From positions 558,001 to 622,000 of the forward strand of contig CBDFFP010000003.1 in assembly GCA_965246855.1 (NCBI GenBank): a stretch of DNA of 64,000 bases. Direction: 5' to 3'. This document shows, piece by piece, positions 34,245 to 43,058 of the stretch. The notes under the pieces are model-generated. The model worked only from the letters and a program-made list of their open reading frames with translations, had not been told where the DNA came from and ran no database searches. Within the stretch, counting starts at the first letter, position 1; each line of letters begins with the position of its first letter. The translations under genes were made by a program, and so were the position numbers. Source of the DNA: UBA1952 sp965246855 (GTDB taxonomy: Bacteria; Bacteroidota; Bacteroidia; Chitinophagales; Chitinophagaceae).

Positions 34245-34553
34245 ATGAAAAAGAAAATCCTGATTGTCCTGCTTTCTATGGGCTTAGTGACCGAAACCGT
34301 TCTCCTTCCGGCAGACGACGCACGTGCGCAAACCACGACGACGGTGAAGAAAAAAGGCTGGAGCAAGAAAGCCAAAGGCGCGGCGATTGGTGGCGTAGGT
34401 GGCGCAGTATTGGGCGGCGTAATTGGTGGGCGGAAAGGTGCGGTGATTGGTGCAGCAGCCGGTGCGGGTGGTGGCTATTTGTATGGCCGCAGACGCACCC
34501 GGAAAAAAGGTGACCGCCGCCGGACGGTGATAAAAACCGAGACGGTAAGATGA
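34245..34553 (+). CDS. Glycine-zipper (YMGG-like) secreted protein
   Basis: A 102-residue protein with a signal peptide (MKKKILIVLLSMGLVTETVLL) and a glycine-zipper segment AAIGGVGGAVLGGVIGGRKG, followed by a basic tail (RRRTRKKGDRRR). Glycine-zipper proteins lie in or on the envelope. Function unknown. Confidence 0.75.
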   Translation: MKKKILIVLLSMGLVTETVLLPADDARAQTTTTVKKKGWSKKAKGAAIGGVGGAVLGGVIGGRKGAVIGAAAGAGGGYLYGRRRTRKKGDRRRTVIKTETVR

Positions 34554-34648
34554 TTTTAGAGAAAAGGCGCGCGGTGAGTGCGTCTTTTTTTGTTTTTGGG
34601 AAGCACTTGACTAAATTTGACTTTCCCCCAAATACCAATAAGCACCTT

Positions 34649-35149
34649 ATGGCTCCTCTTCTTAATCTTGAAAACGAGAAAGCAAATCTTACTAAAGCCC
34701 TTAATCACTGGTTTGACAGAGCTAAAGGTCATCTAACCGCTGTTCCGGCAGGATTTGACGAGCAGGTGAAATTGCTTTCTGAAATCAGAAGCGATTTGTA
34801 CGAAGACTTAAACCAACTTCAACACGAAGCAGCATTGGTAGCGATTGCAGAAAAATTGCAGGCGGAATTCTCAATAGATGAATGGAGATGGCATCCTCGT
34901 CAAACAAGTCATCCCGATGAGACGGATTTGATGGGTTTTCAGAAAGAAGCATTAATTGTTTCTGTTGAAGTCACAACTTCGTCAAAGCCTAAAGGGATAA
35001 TAGACTCGCGTATGAGAGACACGCTGGCACGTATTAATTCAAAAAATGGCCGGTGCTTTTACTACGTTATTTCTGAAGAAATGCGGCAACGGGCAGAAAC
35101 CAAAAAGGCGAACAACAATTTCTATAATGTAGAAATCAGAAAATTGTAG
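34649..35149 (+). CDS. Hypothetical protein, possible PD-(D/E)XK-like fold
   Basis: A 166-residue protein. ATG 34649 follows a leader. The pattern DETDLMGFQKEALIVSVEVTT (Asp, hydrophobic strand, then Glu-x-Thr) recalls a nuclease-like active site with the usual lysine replaced. There is no recognised partner gene. Its DNA is somewhat A/T-rich compared with neighbours. The nuclease idea is a guess from motif spacing only. Confidence 0.6.
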   Translation: MAPLLNLENEKANLTKALNHWFDRAKGHLTAVPAGFDEQVKLLSEIRSDLYEDLNQLQHEAALVAIAEKLQAEFSIDEWRWHPRQTSHPDETDLMGFQKEALIVSVEVTTSSKPKGIIDSRMRDTLARINSKNGRCFYYVISEEMRQRAETKKANNNFYNVEIRKL

Positions 35150-35238
35150 GCTTAATGTTGTCTTTATGACTTTGGGTAGCCCCCATGCAACTGGCGAAGG
35201 CTCCCACCATCAGCAATACTTGTTCGTTATCCCTCTCC

Positions 35239-35667
35239 ATGTCCACCCAATCCCAAGTCACCGCCTACCTCGACAGCCCGCCGGAGCCAAAGCGTACCGA
35301 TATGCAGACCCTGCACACGCTGATACTACAGATAGCACCGGAAGTGCAATTATGGTTTTTAGACGGCAAAGACGCGAGCGGTAAAACGGTTTCCAACCCG
35401 AATATCGGTTATGGATTTCACACGATGACTTACGCAGATGGCACGACCAAGGATTTCTATCAGGTAGGCATCAGCGCGAACAAAAGTGGCATTTCTGTTT
35501 ATATTTTCGGCACACCAGAAAAGGATTTCTTATCCAAAACCTATGGCGATAGAATCGGCAAGGCGAGCGTAACCGGATACTGTATCAAGTTCAAAGCACT
35601 TAAAGACATCAATCAGAATGTGCTGGAAGAAGCAATAGGACATGCTCTACTTAGCAATATAACCTAA
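35239..35667 (+). CDS. DUF1801 family protein
   Basis: A 142-residue protein. ATG 35239 gives MSTQSQVTAYLDSPPEPKR; the family's opening (a short helix, then L..LI...P) follows in MQTLHTLILQIAPEVQ. IGYGFHTMTYADG and GKASVTGYCIKFKALKDIN complete the small alpha/beta DUF1801 (YdhG-like) domain. Function unknown. It is a lone gene convergent with ppk2. Confidence 0.75.
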   Translation: MSTQSQVTAYLDSPPEPKRTDMQTLHTLILQIAPEVQLWFLDGKDASGKTVSNPNIGYGFHTMTYADGTTKDFYQVGISANKSGISVYIFGTPEKDFLSKTYGDRIGKASVTGYCIKFKALKDINQNVLEEAIGHALLSNIT

Positions 35668-35700
35668 AAGGACAAAACATTCTTCAAACCTTTTATCTTC

Positions 35701-36438
35701 TTACCCTTTCTTCATGCCCGGAAATTCCATTTTCAAACCGCGCAGCGTCTCCACTACTTCCTGCGCCACGAGCAGTTCTTTATACCAGTTTTGGTCTGCG
35801 GGAATAATGTGCCACGGCGCGACGTTGCACTCTTTGAAGATGCGGTCATACACTTTCATGTAAGCATCCCATTGGCCACTTTCCACCAAATCATCGGCGT
35901 TGTATTTCCACATTTTTTCTGCAACCACCATGCGCTCTTCCAAGCGTTCCTGTTGTTTTTTGTGGGAAACATGCATGTAGAACTTCAATATTTTGATAGC
36001 GCCGTTTTGTTGTAAATGCTCTTCAAAAGCGTTCACACTGTGCACCCGGCTTTTCCATTCTTTGTCGGAAATCGTTTCCCTAATAGCAGGCACAATTAAG
36101 TCCTCGTAATGGCTGCGGTTAAAAACCGCTACCTCGCCTTTCGCGGGCGTGTGCTGGTGAATGCGCCACAAGAAATCATGGTCAGCTTCTTCTTCTGTCG
36201 GCACTTTGAAGCTTATGGCCCGCAATCCAATTGGGTTCATCACGCCAAAAACATCGCGGATAAGCCCGTCCTTTCCACTCGCGTCCATGCCTTGAATTAC
36301 CACGAGCAGCGCGTGTTCGCGCTCCGCCATCAACAGGTTTTGCAGGTCGGAAATATCTTCCAGCAGTTCTTGCAACTGTTTCTTTCCGTCTTCTTTAGAA
36401 AAAGATTCCGGCGCGTGATGTGAGGTATTTTTTAGCAT
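35701..36438 (-). CDS. ppk2: Polyphosphate kinase 2 family protein
   Basis: A 245-residue PPK2. Walker A is GMDASGKDG, Walker B-like is FNRSHYEDL, and the lid region has EERMVVAEKMWKYN. PPK2 enzymes transfer phosphate between polyphosphate and nucleotides; one-domain forms usually phosphorylate NMP or NDP. Which nucleotide it prefers cannot be said. ATG 36438 is used rather than an in-frame TTG at 36444. AT-rich linker lies upstream. Confidence 0.9.
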   Translation of the reverse strand: MLKNTSHHAPESFSKEDGKKQLQELLEDISDLQNLLMAEREHALLVVIQGMDASGKDGLIRDVFGVMNPIGLRAISFKVPTEEEADHDFLWRIHQHTPAKGEVAVFNRSHYEDLIVPAIRETISDKEWKSRVHSVNAFEEHLQQNGAIKILKFYMHVSHKKQQERLEERMVVAEKMWKYNADDLVESGQWDAYMKVYDRIFKECNVAPWHIIPADQNWYKELLVAQEVVETLRGLKMEFPGMKKG

Positions 36439-36443
36439 AATCA

Positions 36444-36618
36444 AGGCAATGAATAAGGAGCAGTGAACAATGAATAATCGCGGAGAGCGTAATTAAAAAT
36501 CTGTGCTGATTTCTTTAATGTAACTGATAAGAAATGTGAGAAGCAAAACACAGCATAAAGCTGACATAGAAGTCAGCCCCCTACCATTATTCATTGCTCA
36601 TTATTAATTATTCATTGT
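36444..36618. repeat. AT-rich linker repeat
   Basis: Both ends carry the ATGAATAATG-type motifs in opposite orientation (AATGAATAAGG near 36449 and ATTATTCATTG near 36587), with roughly 90 bp of plain sequence between. Nothing else was seen in this gap. Confidence 0.6.
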
Positions 36619-36622
36619 CGTT

Positions 36623-38815
36623 TCAGCTTTCCGTCGCGTTCATCAGTTTCCGGTACGACTTGATAAACAGCGCGCCGAGGTTTTTATGTGGCGGAACATA
36701 ATCGCGGAACCGCTTGTACGGCTCGCCGCCTTTCTTGGAAAAAGCCTCGCCCAGCCCGCGCCACATAGACGGCCATTCTACGTCCTTTCCGGCCAGAATG
36801 CGCGCGTTTATCGCCTGAATAATCGGCTCGTTCACAGCCATCGTTCCGGTTTGCTTCGTAGAAATAATCTGCGCATCGGGCGAGTGGTCTATCACCGTGC
36901 CGAGGTTGTGGTAGCCGCCACAGGAGCCGAGCATCACAATCTTGGTTTCCTTTTGCAACCCGTCAATCGTAATGGGCAAATGGTAGCTGTGGCCGCAATG
37001 GATAACCACCGTCGGGTGAATGTCTTTAGAAGCCAGAAAAGCGTTCAGCTTCGCCTGCGCCTCTTCGTCCTCTGGCTCCGTCAATGGGTTGTTGGCATAA
37101 ATCACGACGGGCTTTCCGGTAGTAGAGGTAATCGTTGTCCAGTATTTCTCCGGTGTAATTTTCCATTTGCCGTCGCGGAAGGCAGGCAGGAAACCCTGAA
37201 AAGAAACCTTTCCGTCTTCATCCCCAAAGAAATATACCTGTTGATACACAATACCGGAATCGTTGGTGAGCGATGCGAAGGGCATATAGTTCACCGGCGG
37301 CAGGCCCAGTTCGTCTCCCTGCACACCGCCTTTAAATAGCGCGCTCAACAATCCATACACGATAATGCCTTTCTGGTTGTCGGCTTTTTTGTTGCGCTCA
37401 TAGTTGCTTTCCACTTCGGCAGTCAGCAACTTAGCCAAGGCAAAATCTTCAATAGAAGAATAAGCCGCAGCCACGTCCACCGCGTCTTCCAGATCGTCTT
37501 CCCCACCCTTTTCCAAGTCGGTCATGAAGCTTTTCATCAGTGCTACACGGTTGTCTTCCTTCATAGTGTTAAGGAAAGGATCCAGCGTATTATAGCCCGC
37601 CGCCAGCCGGATAAAAGTGCGGAAGCGGTCATAATTCAGCACCCGCAGCAGCGAGTCGCCGCTTGTGCCTTTCATGCGCTCCAACATGCGGTTGAAAGAG
37701 CCGGTGTAGGAAGAGGTATAAAGCTCATCCTGCCCGTTCACCAGAAGGTAGTAAATCTCTTCCGGCGTAAAGCCTTCAATGCATTTGAAGCGCACCGCGT
37801 CGGGCTTTTCATGCAGTTCGTTCATCGTGCGCACATACTTCAGGCTGTGCAACACAAACGGGTCTGCGTTATTGTTGATGGCATTTCCGGCAGCCGCGCT
37901 TTGAATACGTAGCACCACAAGTGCTTTGTAGTAGGCGTCTTCGTTGGAAACGATTTTATCAATATCGGCAACGGTTTTTTTGCCCGCCGCGATGTCGCGA
38001 TAAAAAGGCAACACCGAAAGCGGCTTGCTGCTTTGGGAAGAAATTTTCACGATAGCCTGCACCGTCGGATCGGCACAGTTGCGGATAGGCGTGCTAAGCC
38101 TGAAATTTGTAGAGGTTGCAAAGCTGTACACCTCGTTGGGAATCACCTGCGCGGCAGCAGCAATAATGTCGCAGGCATACGGCTCATTGGCGAATTCACC
38201 CAAGCGGCGAAACATAATTTTCGGGTACTCCGCACCTACCGCACGAAAAATAGACGCTTTCGCTTCCGGAGCCGATTCCAGCAGTTCGCTGTTGGCAATA
38301 GACGCGATCGAGGCATGGGTTTTCGCCCATTCATCCAGCTTTCCTTCCTGCCGGGCAATAATCATCTCGCGCAAATTGGTGACCTGCCTGCGATAGGCAT
38401 AAGGATCTACACGGCTGTCGCCATTGTATCGTTGCATCAGGTTTTGCACCGCCTTCAGGTAACGGATTTTGGTTTGATTCTGCGTTTGCGCATCCCCTGC
38501 TACCGGCAGATTCTCAATCATCACCTGAAGCTGATTGACATCTGCAATCAAGGCGTTGGTAAGCATTTTAGATGCCGCCTCATCCTCGCCGAAAAAAATT
38601 TTTCCATCAGGAACGCCCCCTGCTGCAGCGCGCTGTGCTTTATCTATATTATCATGAAAAAGCTGTCGCTGCATCGGGATAGCTTCTTTCATCGTTTCAA
38701 TGTCGTAGATAGAAACCGGCGCGCGTTCTTTTTTCTTTTTCTGCGCGTCTGCTTTTCCGGGAGCAAAAAGCCCGGCAGCCGCCAGCAATAAAAGGATTCC
38801 GGTCTTGAAAGTCAT
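36623..38815 (-). CDS. Large secreted protein with possible caspase-like C-terminal domain
   Basis: A 730-residue protein with a signal peptide (MTFKTGILLLLAAAGLFAPG) and a Lys-rich start (KKKKER). The region about 30-560 is helical and unrecognised. Near the C-terminus a hydrophobic strand ends in IHCGHSYH (His606, His609), and a second strand ends in MLGSCGGY (Cys632), the strand-His and strand-Cys order of clan CD cysteine peptidases (caspases, gingipains, CHAT). The His-Cys gap is about 23-26 residues, shorter than in classical members, so the enzyme claim is tentative. ATG 38815 opens the signal peptide. Confidence 0.7.
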   Translation of the reverse strand: MTFKTGILLLLAAAGLFAPGKADAQKKKKERAPVSIYDIETMKEAIPMQRQLFHDNIDKAQRAAAGGVPDGKIFFGEDEAASKMLTNALIADVNQLQVMIENLPVAGDAQTQNQTKIRYLKAVQNLMQRYNGDSRVDPYAYRRQVTNLREMIIARQEGKLDEWAKTHASIASIANSELLESAPEAKASIFRAVGAEYPKIMFRRLGEFANEPYACDIIAAAAQVIPNEVYSFATSTNFRLSTPIRNCADPTVQAIVKISSQSSKPLSVLPFYRDIAAGKKTVADIDKIVSNEDAYYKALVVLRIQSAAAGNAINNNADPFVLHSLKYVRTMNELHEKPDAVRFKCIEGFTPEEIYYLLVNGQDELYTSSYTGSFNRMLERMKGTSGDSLLRVLNYDRFRTFIRLAAGYNTLDPFLNTMKEDNRVALMKSFMTDLEKGGEDDLEDAVDVAAAYSSIEDFALAKLLTAEVESNYERNKKADNQKGIIVYGLLSALFKGGVQGDELGLPPVNYMPFASLTNDSGIVYQQVYFFGDEDGKVSFQGFLPAFRDGKWKITPEKYWTTITSTTGKPVVIYANNPLTEPEDEEAQAKLNAFLASKDIHPTVVIHCGHSYHLPITIDGLQKETKIVMLGSCGGYHNLGTVIDHSPDAQIISTKQTGTMAVNEPIIQAINARILAGKDVEWPSMWRGLGEAFSKKGGEPYKRFRDYVPPHKNLGALFIKSYRKLMNATES

Positions 38816-39118
38816 GCGTGTATTCGGGGTTGGAAAGCGTTGGGCTTGTTGCAAAAATACAGCCGTGAAAAACGGCGGGGGTTAGAAAGCTGTTGGCGGG
38901 AAGTAGCGCGCGGTAGCTGCATCGGTTTTACCGTCCCGTAGGGATGCTTTGTGGGTAGCGATGCATTTCCTTTTTTCAGCGCGTTCCGTAGGGACGTTTT
39001 GTGGGTTCCAGCATTTAGCCACAAAGCGTCTCGTTATCGTTTCCTCCCTCGCGCCATGCTGAGGGGAACCTTCCCACGCTGTCAAAACCAGTCCATTTCT
39101 TCCGCTTACTTTTGCTTT
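38816..39118. other. 303-bp intergenic region with a short dispersed repeat
   Basis: Two related blocks, CCGTAGGGATGCTTTGTGGG near 38936 and CCGTAGGGACGTTTTGTGGG near 38987, lie about 50 bp apart; similar CCGTAGGGA repeats occur widely in Bacteroidota. A promoter box at 39107-39114 ends the region. No gene was seen. Confidence 0.6.
39107..39114 (+). promoter_or_regulatory. -7 box TACTTTTG before cmk
   Basis: Perfect TAnnTTTG match, with only 4 nt to the ATG at 39119, which suggests a leaderless or very short leader transcript. No -33 element is evident. Confidence 0.4.
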
Positions 39119-39820
39119 ATGCAGCCCCGCATCCAAATTGCTATCGACGGCTTTTCCTCTTGTGGAAAAAGCACCCTCGCAAAGCAACTCGCCCGCAAGC
39201 TTCACTACACCTACATTGACAGCGGTGCGATTTACCGGGCGATTACGCTCTATTTCTTGCGCAATGCCATTGATTTTGAAATCGAAACCGAGGTAGCACA
39301 GGCGCTATCGGAAGTGGAGATTTCCATTCTCCCCCACCCGCAGGGCCAAGACTGCTACCTGCTCAACGGCGAAGACGTAACCCACCTTATCCGCGAGATG
39401 CTGGTAGCCGAAAAAGTAAGCGAAGTCGCTGCCATCAAAGCTGTCCGGGAATTTGCCGTTCACCAGCAGAAAGAACTGGCCAAAGGCGGCGGCGTGGTGA
39501 TGGATGGTCGCGATATCGGAACGGTGGTTTTCCCCCACGCCGAACTCAAAATTTTCATGACCGCTGAGCCGGAAGTGCGCGTTATCCGCCGCTTTCAGGA
39601 GTTAGAAGCAAAGAACGCCGCCATTACGCTGCAAGAAGTGAAACGCAACTTGGAACTGCGCGATTACATTGACTCCAACCGCGAAGAAAGCCCGCTCCGC
39701 AAAGCTGAAGATGCCCGCGTTCTGGACAATACTTACTTAAGTGAAGCCGAGCAACTGAAAACGGCGCTGGAATGGAGTGAGGAAGCAATTAAGGAGAAGG
39801 CTCAGCCTGCGATGTCGTAG
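39119..39820 (+). CDS. cmk: Cytidylate kinase
   Basis: A 233-residue kinase that converts CMP and dCMP to the diphosphates. P-loop at residues 7-18 (AIDGFSSCGKST), YIDSGAIYRAITL (NMP-binding), MDGRDIGTVVFPHA and the lid region with RDYIDSNREESPLRKAEDA are standard. ATG 39119 gives MQPRIQIAIDG; an earlier in-frame start lies in repeat DNA upstream of the promoter. Length is normal. Confidence 0.95.
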   Translation: MQPRIQIAIDGFSSCGKSTLAKQLARKLHYTYIDSGAIYRAITLYFLRNAIDFEIETEVAQALSEVEISILPHPQGQDCYLLNGEDVTHLIREMLVAEKVSEVAAIKAVREFAVHQQKELAKGGGVVMDGRDIGTVVFPHAELKIFMTAEPEVRVIRRFQELEAKNAAITLQEVKRNLELRDYIDSNREESPLRKAEDARVLDNTYLSEAEQLKTALEWSEEAIKEKAQPAMS

Positions 39821-39879
39821 GTTTCTAAGGGCTTATGTCAAAATCAGAAGCAGTACCGGTCATCCGTCATGGCGAGCTT

Positions 39880-39998
39880 GACCCGACATCTCTAATTATC
39901 TGTGTTATGAAGATTGCGGCTCAAGGCCGCAATGACGTGTGCTGAGAGTGTGCTGTCAAGCTAATTATGCGGTGTCAGGCTGAGCTTGCCGAAGCCCC
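39880..39998. repeat. Dispersed repeats between cmk and the thiolase gene
   Basis: A block containing GTCATGGCGAGCTTGACCCG, a GCGGCTCAAGGCCGC hairpin and GTCAGGCTGAGCTTGCCGAA. All three resemble common Bacteroidota dispersed repeats; no gene is seen. Confidence 0.5.
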
Positions 39999-40005
39999 GC
40001 CAAAC

Positions 40006-40038
40006 AAAAAAGCCACTCCTTTCCAGAAGTGGCTTTTT
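40006..40038. terminator. Rho-independent terminator
   Basis: AAAAAAGCCACT and AGTGGCTTTTT form a strong stem with A and T runs. It lies downstream of the thiolase gene on the minus strand and can serve cmk too. Confidence 0.8.
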
Positions 40039-40056
40039 CTTTCTAAAACACTTTGT

Positions 40057-41238
40057 TTAAGCAACCCGCTCAATCACCAGCGCGCTTGCGCCGCCGCCGC
40101 CGTTGCAGATGCCTGCCGCGCCGTAGCGTCCGCCTTTCTGCTTCAACACATTCAAAAGCGTTATCAGAATCCGCGTACCCGAAGCGCCCAGGGGATGCCC
40201 GATAGACACCGCGCCGCCGTTCACGTTCACCTGCTCCGGTTTGAGGTTCATGCGTTGCGTGTTCACCAATCCCACCACCGAAAAAGCTTCGTTCAGCTCA
40301 AAGAAATCTACGTCTTCCATTTGGAGTCCGGCTTTCTTCACCGCTTTCGGAACAGCGATAGAAGGCGAAGTCGTAAACCACTCTGGCGCTTGCTCCGCAT
40401 CGGCATAGCCTTTGATAATCGCCAGCGGCTTGATGCCTAATTCATTGGCTTTCTCCACACTCATCAGCACCACGGCTGCCGCGCCGTCGTTCATCGTAGA
40501 AGAGTTAGCCGCCGTTACGCTGCCGCCTTTCTGGAACGCAGATTGCAACGTCGGGATTTTATCAAACTTCACGTTCCACATCTCTTCGTCCTTGGAGAAA
40601 ACCACCGGGTCGCCTTTGCGTTGCGGGATTTCCACCGGAATGATTTCTTCCTCAAAGAGGCCGCTCTCCTGCGCCGTCTGGCTGCGTTTGTAGCTCTCTA
40701 TCGCAAACGCATCCTGCGACTCGCGGCTGATGTTACACTCCGCTGCGCACAGTTCGGCGGCATTGCCCATCGCGTAGTTGTGATACACATCGGTGAGGCC
40801 GTCTTTCGCCAGTCCGTCCACCATTTGCACGTTACCATACTTGTTACCCCAACGCAAATCAGAGTTGTAGAAAGGCACGTTGCTCATGCTTTCCATGCCA
40901 CCCGCAACTACCACGTCGGCATCGCCGAGCATAATGGCCTGTGCGCCTTGCATCACGGCTTTGAGGCCGGAAGCGCATACTTTGTTCACCGTCGTGCAGC
41001 TTACGTTGTCGGGAACACCCGCTTTCCGCGCCGCCTGCCGCGCCGGAGCCTGACCGAGGTTGGCCTGCAACACGCAGCCCATCAGCACTTCGTTTACGTC
41101 TTCGGGTTTGATACCTGCTTTTGCTATCGCGCCTTTGATGGCCGCAGCACCCAGTTCAGTGGCAGACAGGCTTTTCAGCGAGCCGCCCCAGCTACCAATG
41201 GGCGTGCGTACCGCAGAGACGATACATACTTCTTTCAT
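40057..41238 (-). CDS. Acetyl-CoA C-acetyltransferase (thiolase)
   Basis: A 393-residue thiolase. MKEVCIVSAVRTPIGSWGG opens the family; Cys88 in NKVCASGLKA is the acylated nucleophile; NEAFSV, GHPLGASG and CNGGGGAS carry the other catalytic residues (His and Cys). It condenses or cleaves acetoacetyl-CoA. ATG 41238 is preferred to an in-frame start 30 bp upstream. With the 3-hydroxybutyrate dehydrogenase gene at 19787 it could serve ketone-body or butyrate-type metabolism. Confidence 0.94.
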   Translation of the reverse strand: MKEVCIVSAVRTPIGSWGGSLKSLSATELGAAAIKGAIAKAGIKPEDVNEVLMGCVLQANLGQAPARQAARKAGVPDNVSCTTVNKVCASGLKAVMQGAQAIMLGDADVVVAGGMESMSNVPFYNSDLRWGNKYGNVQMVDGLAKDGLTDVYHNYAMGNAAELCAAECNISRESQDAFAIESYKRSQTAQESGLFEEEIIPVEIPQRKGDPVVFSKDEEMWNVKFDKIPTLQSAFQKGGSVTAANSSTMNDGAAAVVLMSVEKANELGIKPLAIIKGYADAEQAPEWFTTSPSIAVPKAVKKAGLQMEDVDFFELNEAFSVVGLVNTQRMNLKPEQVNVNGGAVSIGHPLGASGTRILITLLNVLKQKGGRYGAAGICNGGGGASALVIERVA

Positions 41239-41453
41239 AAAGGAAACGTCTGTTTTTAAGACGCGCAAAAGTACGAAATACGCCCGGCGCGAGTGGTCTT
41301 TTAACGCCTCTCTACTATAGAAAAAACCGAAGGGTACATCCTGTTAAAACCGTGCCATGAGAGCGCCTGAACAACCCTTTTGCCGTATCTTTACACAGTC
41401 AGTAAAGTTCCCGTTGGAGAGGAAATCCCTAATTCACCTTTTTCAAAAAACAT

Positions 41454-42320
41454 ATGACGAAACGCTTTTTATGTCTGGCCATTGCTTCCCTTGTTGCGGT
41501 ATCCTACAAACCCCTGCAAGCCGAAGTCCCGGTTCTCCGAGAAACGGAGACCAACAAAACCACCACCGTTGCCAAGTCAGAAGCCCCTTCTTTTGACGCT
41601 TACGCAGCGGGTGTGTATCGCCAGATAGATTTTAAAGGCCATGACCGCCTCGATGCTTCTGTTTTCAAGAAAGCACTCACCGGCTACATGAACCTGAAAG
41701 CCGCCCGCAAGCTGGGCGCACAGCAGAATGTCCTTACCGTTTGCGATTTCTCGCTGCCTTCCAACGAGAAGCGCATGTGGGTGATTGATATGGACAAGAA
41801 GAAAGTGCTTTTTAACGAGTTGGTAGCCCACGGGCAAGGAAGCGGCGACCTAATGGCAACGGCGTTTTCCAACACCAACAACAGCCACCAAAGTTCGCTG
41901 GGCTTCTACGTTACCGGCGAGGTGTATAACGGCGAACATGGCGCTTCCCTGCGTCTACACGGCCAGGATAAAGGCTTTAATGATGCCGCTTTTGACCGGG
42001 GTGTTGTGGTGCATGGCGCAGCTTACGTAAACCGTGCGTATGCAGCGGCTAACCAGCGTATTGGTCGCTCGTGGGGTTGCCCGGCGGTAGATGCAGCGAT
42101 TAGTCCTAAGGTGATTGGCTACCTCAAAGGCGGCTCTTGCTTGTTCATTTACGCCAATCAAAAGGATTATTTGAAGGCTAGCTATTGGACAAACAAAAAA
42201 GTAGAATCCCTGCCGACGGAATCCATCTTCGCCGAGCAGAAAGAAACGAAAACACAACTTGCCGCGCTTCCGGTAAATACCGATAGCAACTGCATCGCGC
42301 AGTCCGGTGACCGACTTTAA
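41454..42320 (+). CDS. Murein L,D-transpeptidase catalytic domain family protein
   Basis: A 288-residue secreted protein (signal peptide MTKRFLCLAIASLVAVSY). The catalytic region holds His187 (VVVHGAAY) and Cys209 in GRSWGCPAV, the HG and S-x-GC pattern of YkuD-like L,D-transpeptidases (YkuD_2 group). It may cross-link or modify peptidoglycan. The last 50 residues, rich in Lys, Glu and Thr, are probably disordered. A strong terminator follows. Confidence 0.88.
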   Translation: MTKRFLCLAIASLVAVSYKPLQAEVPVLRETETNKTTTVAKSEAPSFDAYAAGVYRQIDFKGHDRLDASVFKKALTGYMNLKAARKLGAQQNVLTVCDFSLPSNEKRMWVIDMDKKKVLFNELVAHGQGSGDLMATAFSNTNNSHQSSLGFYVTGEVYNGEHGASLRLHGQDKGFNDAAFDRGVVVHGAAYVNRAYAAANQRIGRSWGCPAVDAAISPKVIGYLKGGSCLFIYANQKDYLKASYWTNKKVESLPTESIFAEQKETKTQLAALPVNTDSNCIAQSGDRL

Positions 42321-42340
42321 AAATTGGTTTTTGGTGTAAG

Positions 42341-42376
42341 AAAATCCCCGCGACGGTTTTGTTGCGGGGATTTTTT
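42341..42376 (+). terminator. Rho-independent terminator
   Basis: AATCCCCGC and GCGGGGATT form a stem with an A/T-rich loop, followed by a run of six T. It ends the L,D-transpeptidase transcript. Confidence 0.85.
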
Positions 42377-42384
42377 GTTTAGAA

Positions 42385-42512
42385 AATTTCTGGCGCGAGT
42401 GTTAGCGAAGCGCACTCGTGTCCATCTAAACTGGCAGTCTCTGACTGCCCCTTTTTGCCAGTCGCAGACTAGTTCCTTGATTACACACGAGTGTCCGCTA
42501 TCGCGAGAGACG
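42385..42512. repeat. Compound inverted repeat
   Basis: GCGCACTCGTGT near 42409 is mirrored by ACACGAGTGTCCGC near 42483, and GGCAGTCTCTGACTGCC (about 42434) is a nested palindrome. It probably belongs to another dispersed hairpin family. No gene. Confidence 0.5.
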
Positions 42513-42520
42513 ACGCCGAA

Positions 42521-42865
42521 TCAAATCCCCAACTCCTTCGCCGGATCCCAGAAAAGCTTCTCAAAATCTACCGCAACGTCGTCCTCCACTTTGACCCCTT
42601 CTGCTTCCAACAGCTTCTGCATTTCGTCCGGCGCGCCGAAATGATGTTTTCCCGTGAGCATTCCGTTGCGGTTCAGTACGCGCTGGGCAGGAACGTGTGG
42701 CTGAGCGGTGTGGCTCAGGTTCATTGCATAGCCCACCAATCGCGCACCGGAGCGCACTCCCAATGCTGCCGCAATAGCACCATAGCTCGTTACGCGCCCG
42801 ACGGGAATGGCCCGTACGATTTCGTAGATGGCTTCGTAGAGGTCAGAATTTGCCCTTTTCTCCAT
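42521..42865 (-). CDS. Alkyltransferase-like protein (MGMT family, no active-site Cys)
   Basis: A 114-residue protein with the MGMT/Ogt DNA-binding half: YEIVRAIPVGRVTSYGAIAAALG and AMNLSH. The active-site PCHRV is PAQRV here (residues 59-63), with Ala in place of the methyl-accepting Cys. It should bind alkylated guanine without repairing it, as ATL proteins do, flagging lesions for nucleotide excision repair. ATG 42865 lies within the end of the DUF5522 gene, so the two are coupled. Confidence 0.88.
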   Translation of the reverse strand: MEKRANSDLYEAIYEIVRAIPVGRVTSYGAIAAALGVRSGARLVGYAMNLSHTAQPHVPAQRVLNRNGMLTGKHHFGAPDEMQKLLEAEGVKVEDDVAVDFEKLFWDPAKELGI

Positions 42866-43058
42866 GATTTGTGGTTCTGTTTCGCTCCGCCAAAAGTGTG
42901 CTTTTCCGGGGTTGAGGCACGGCAATAAAATCAAACGGACAATGACGACAACCAGAACCGCAACAGTAACCCCTTTTCAGGTGAAACGCCGCCGTAAACA
43001 CCAGCCGTCCGTCGGGCAAGAGGTAGTAATCAGGCGTCGGTTCCGGTGTCTTTTCCAT
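42843..43058 (-). CDS. DUF5522 small cysteine-rich protein
   Basis: A 71-residue protein with the diagnostic motif KRGYCCGSGCRHCPF (four clustered Cys), a likely metal site. The start DYYLLPDGRLVFTAAFH is also typical. Its first codons overlap the end of trmB and its end overlaps the ATL gene, so trmB, this gene and the ATL gene form one minus-strand operon. Function unknown. Confidence 0.85.
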   Translation of the reverse strand: MEKTPEPTPDYYLLPDGRLVFTAAFHLKRGYCCGSGCRHCPFDFIAVPQPRKSTLLAERNRTTNHGEKGKF

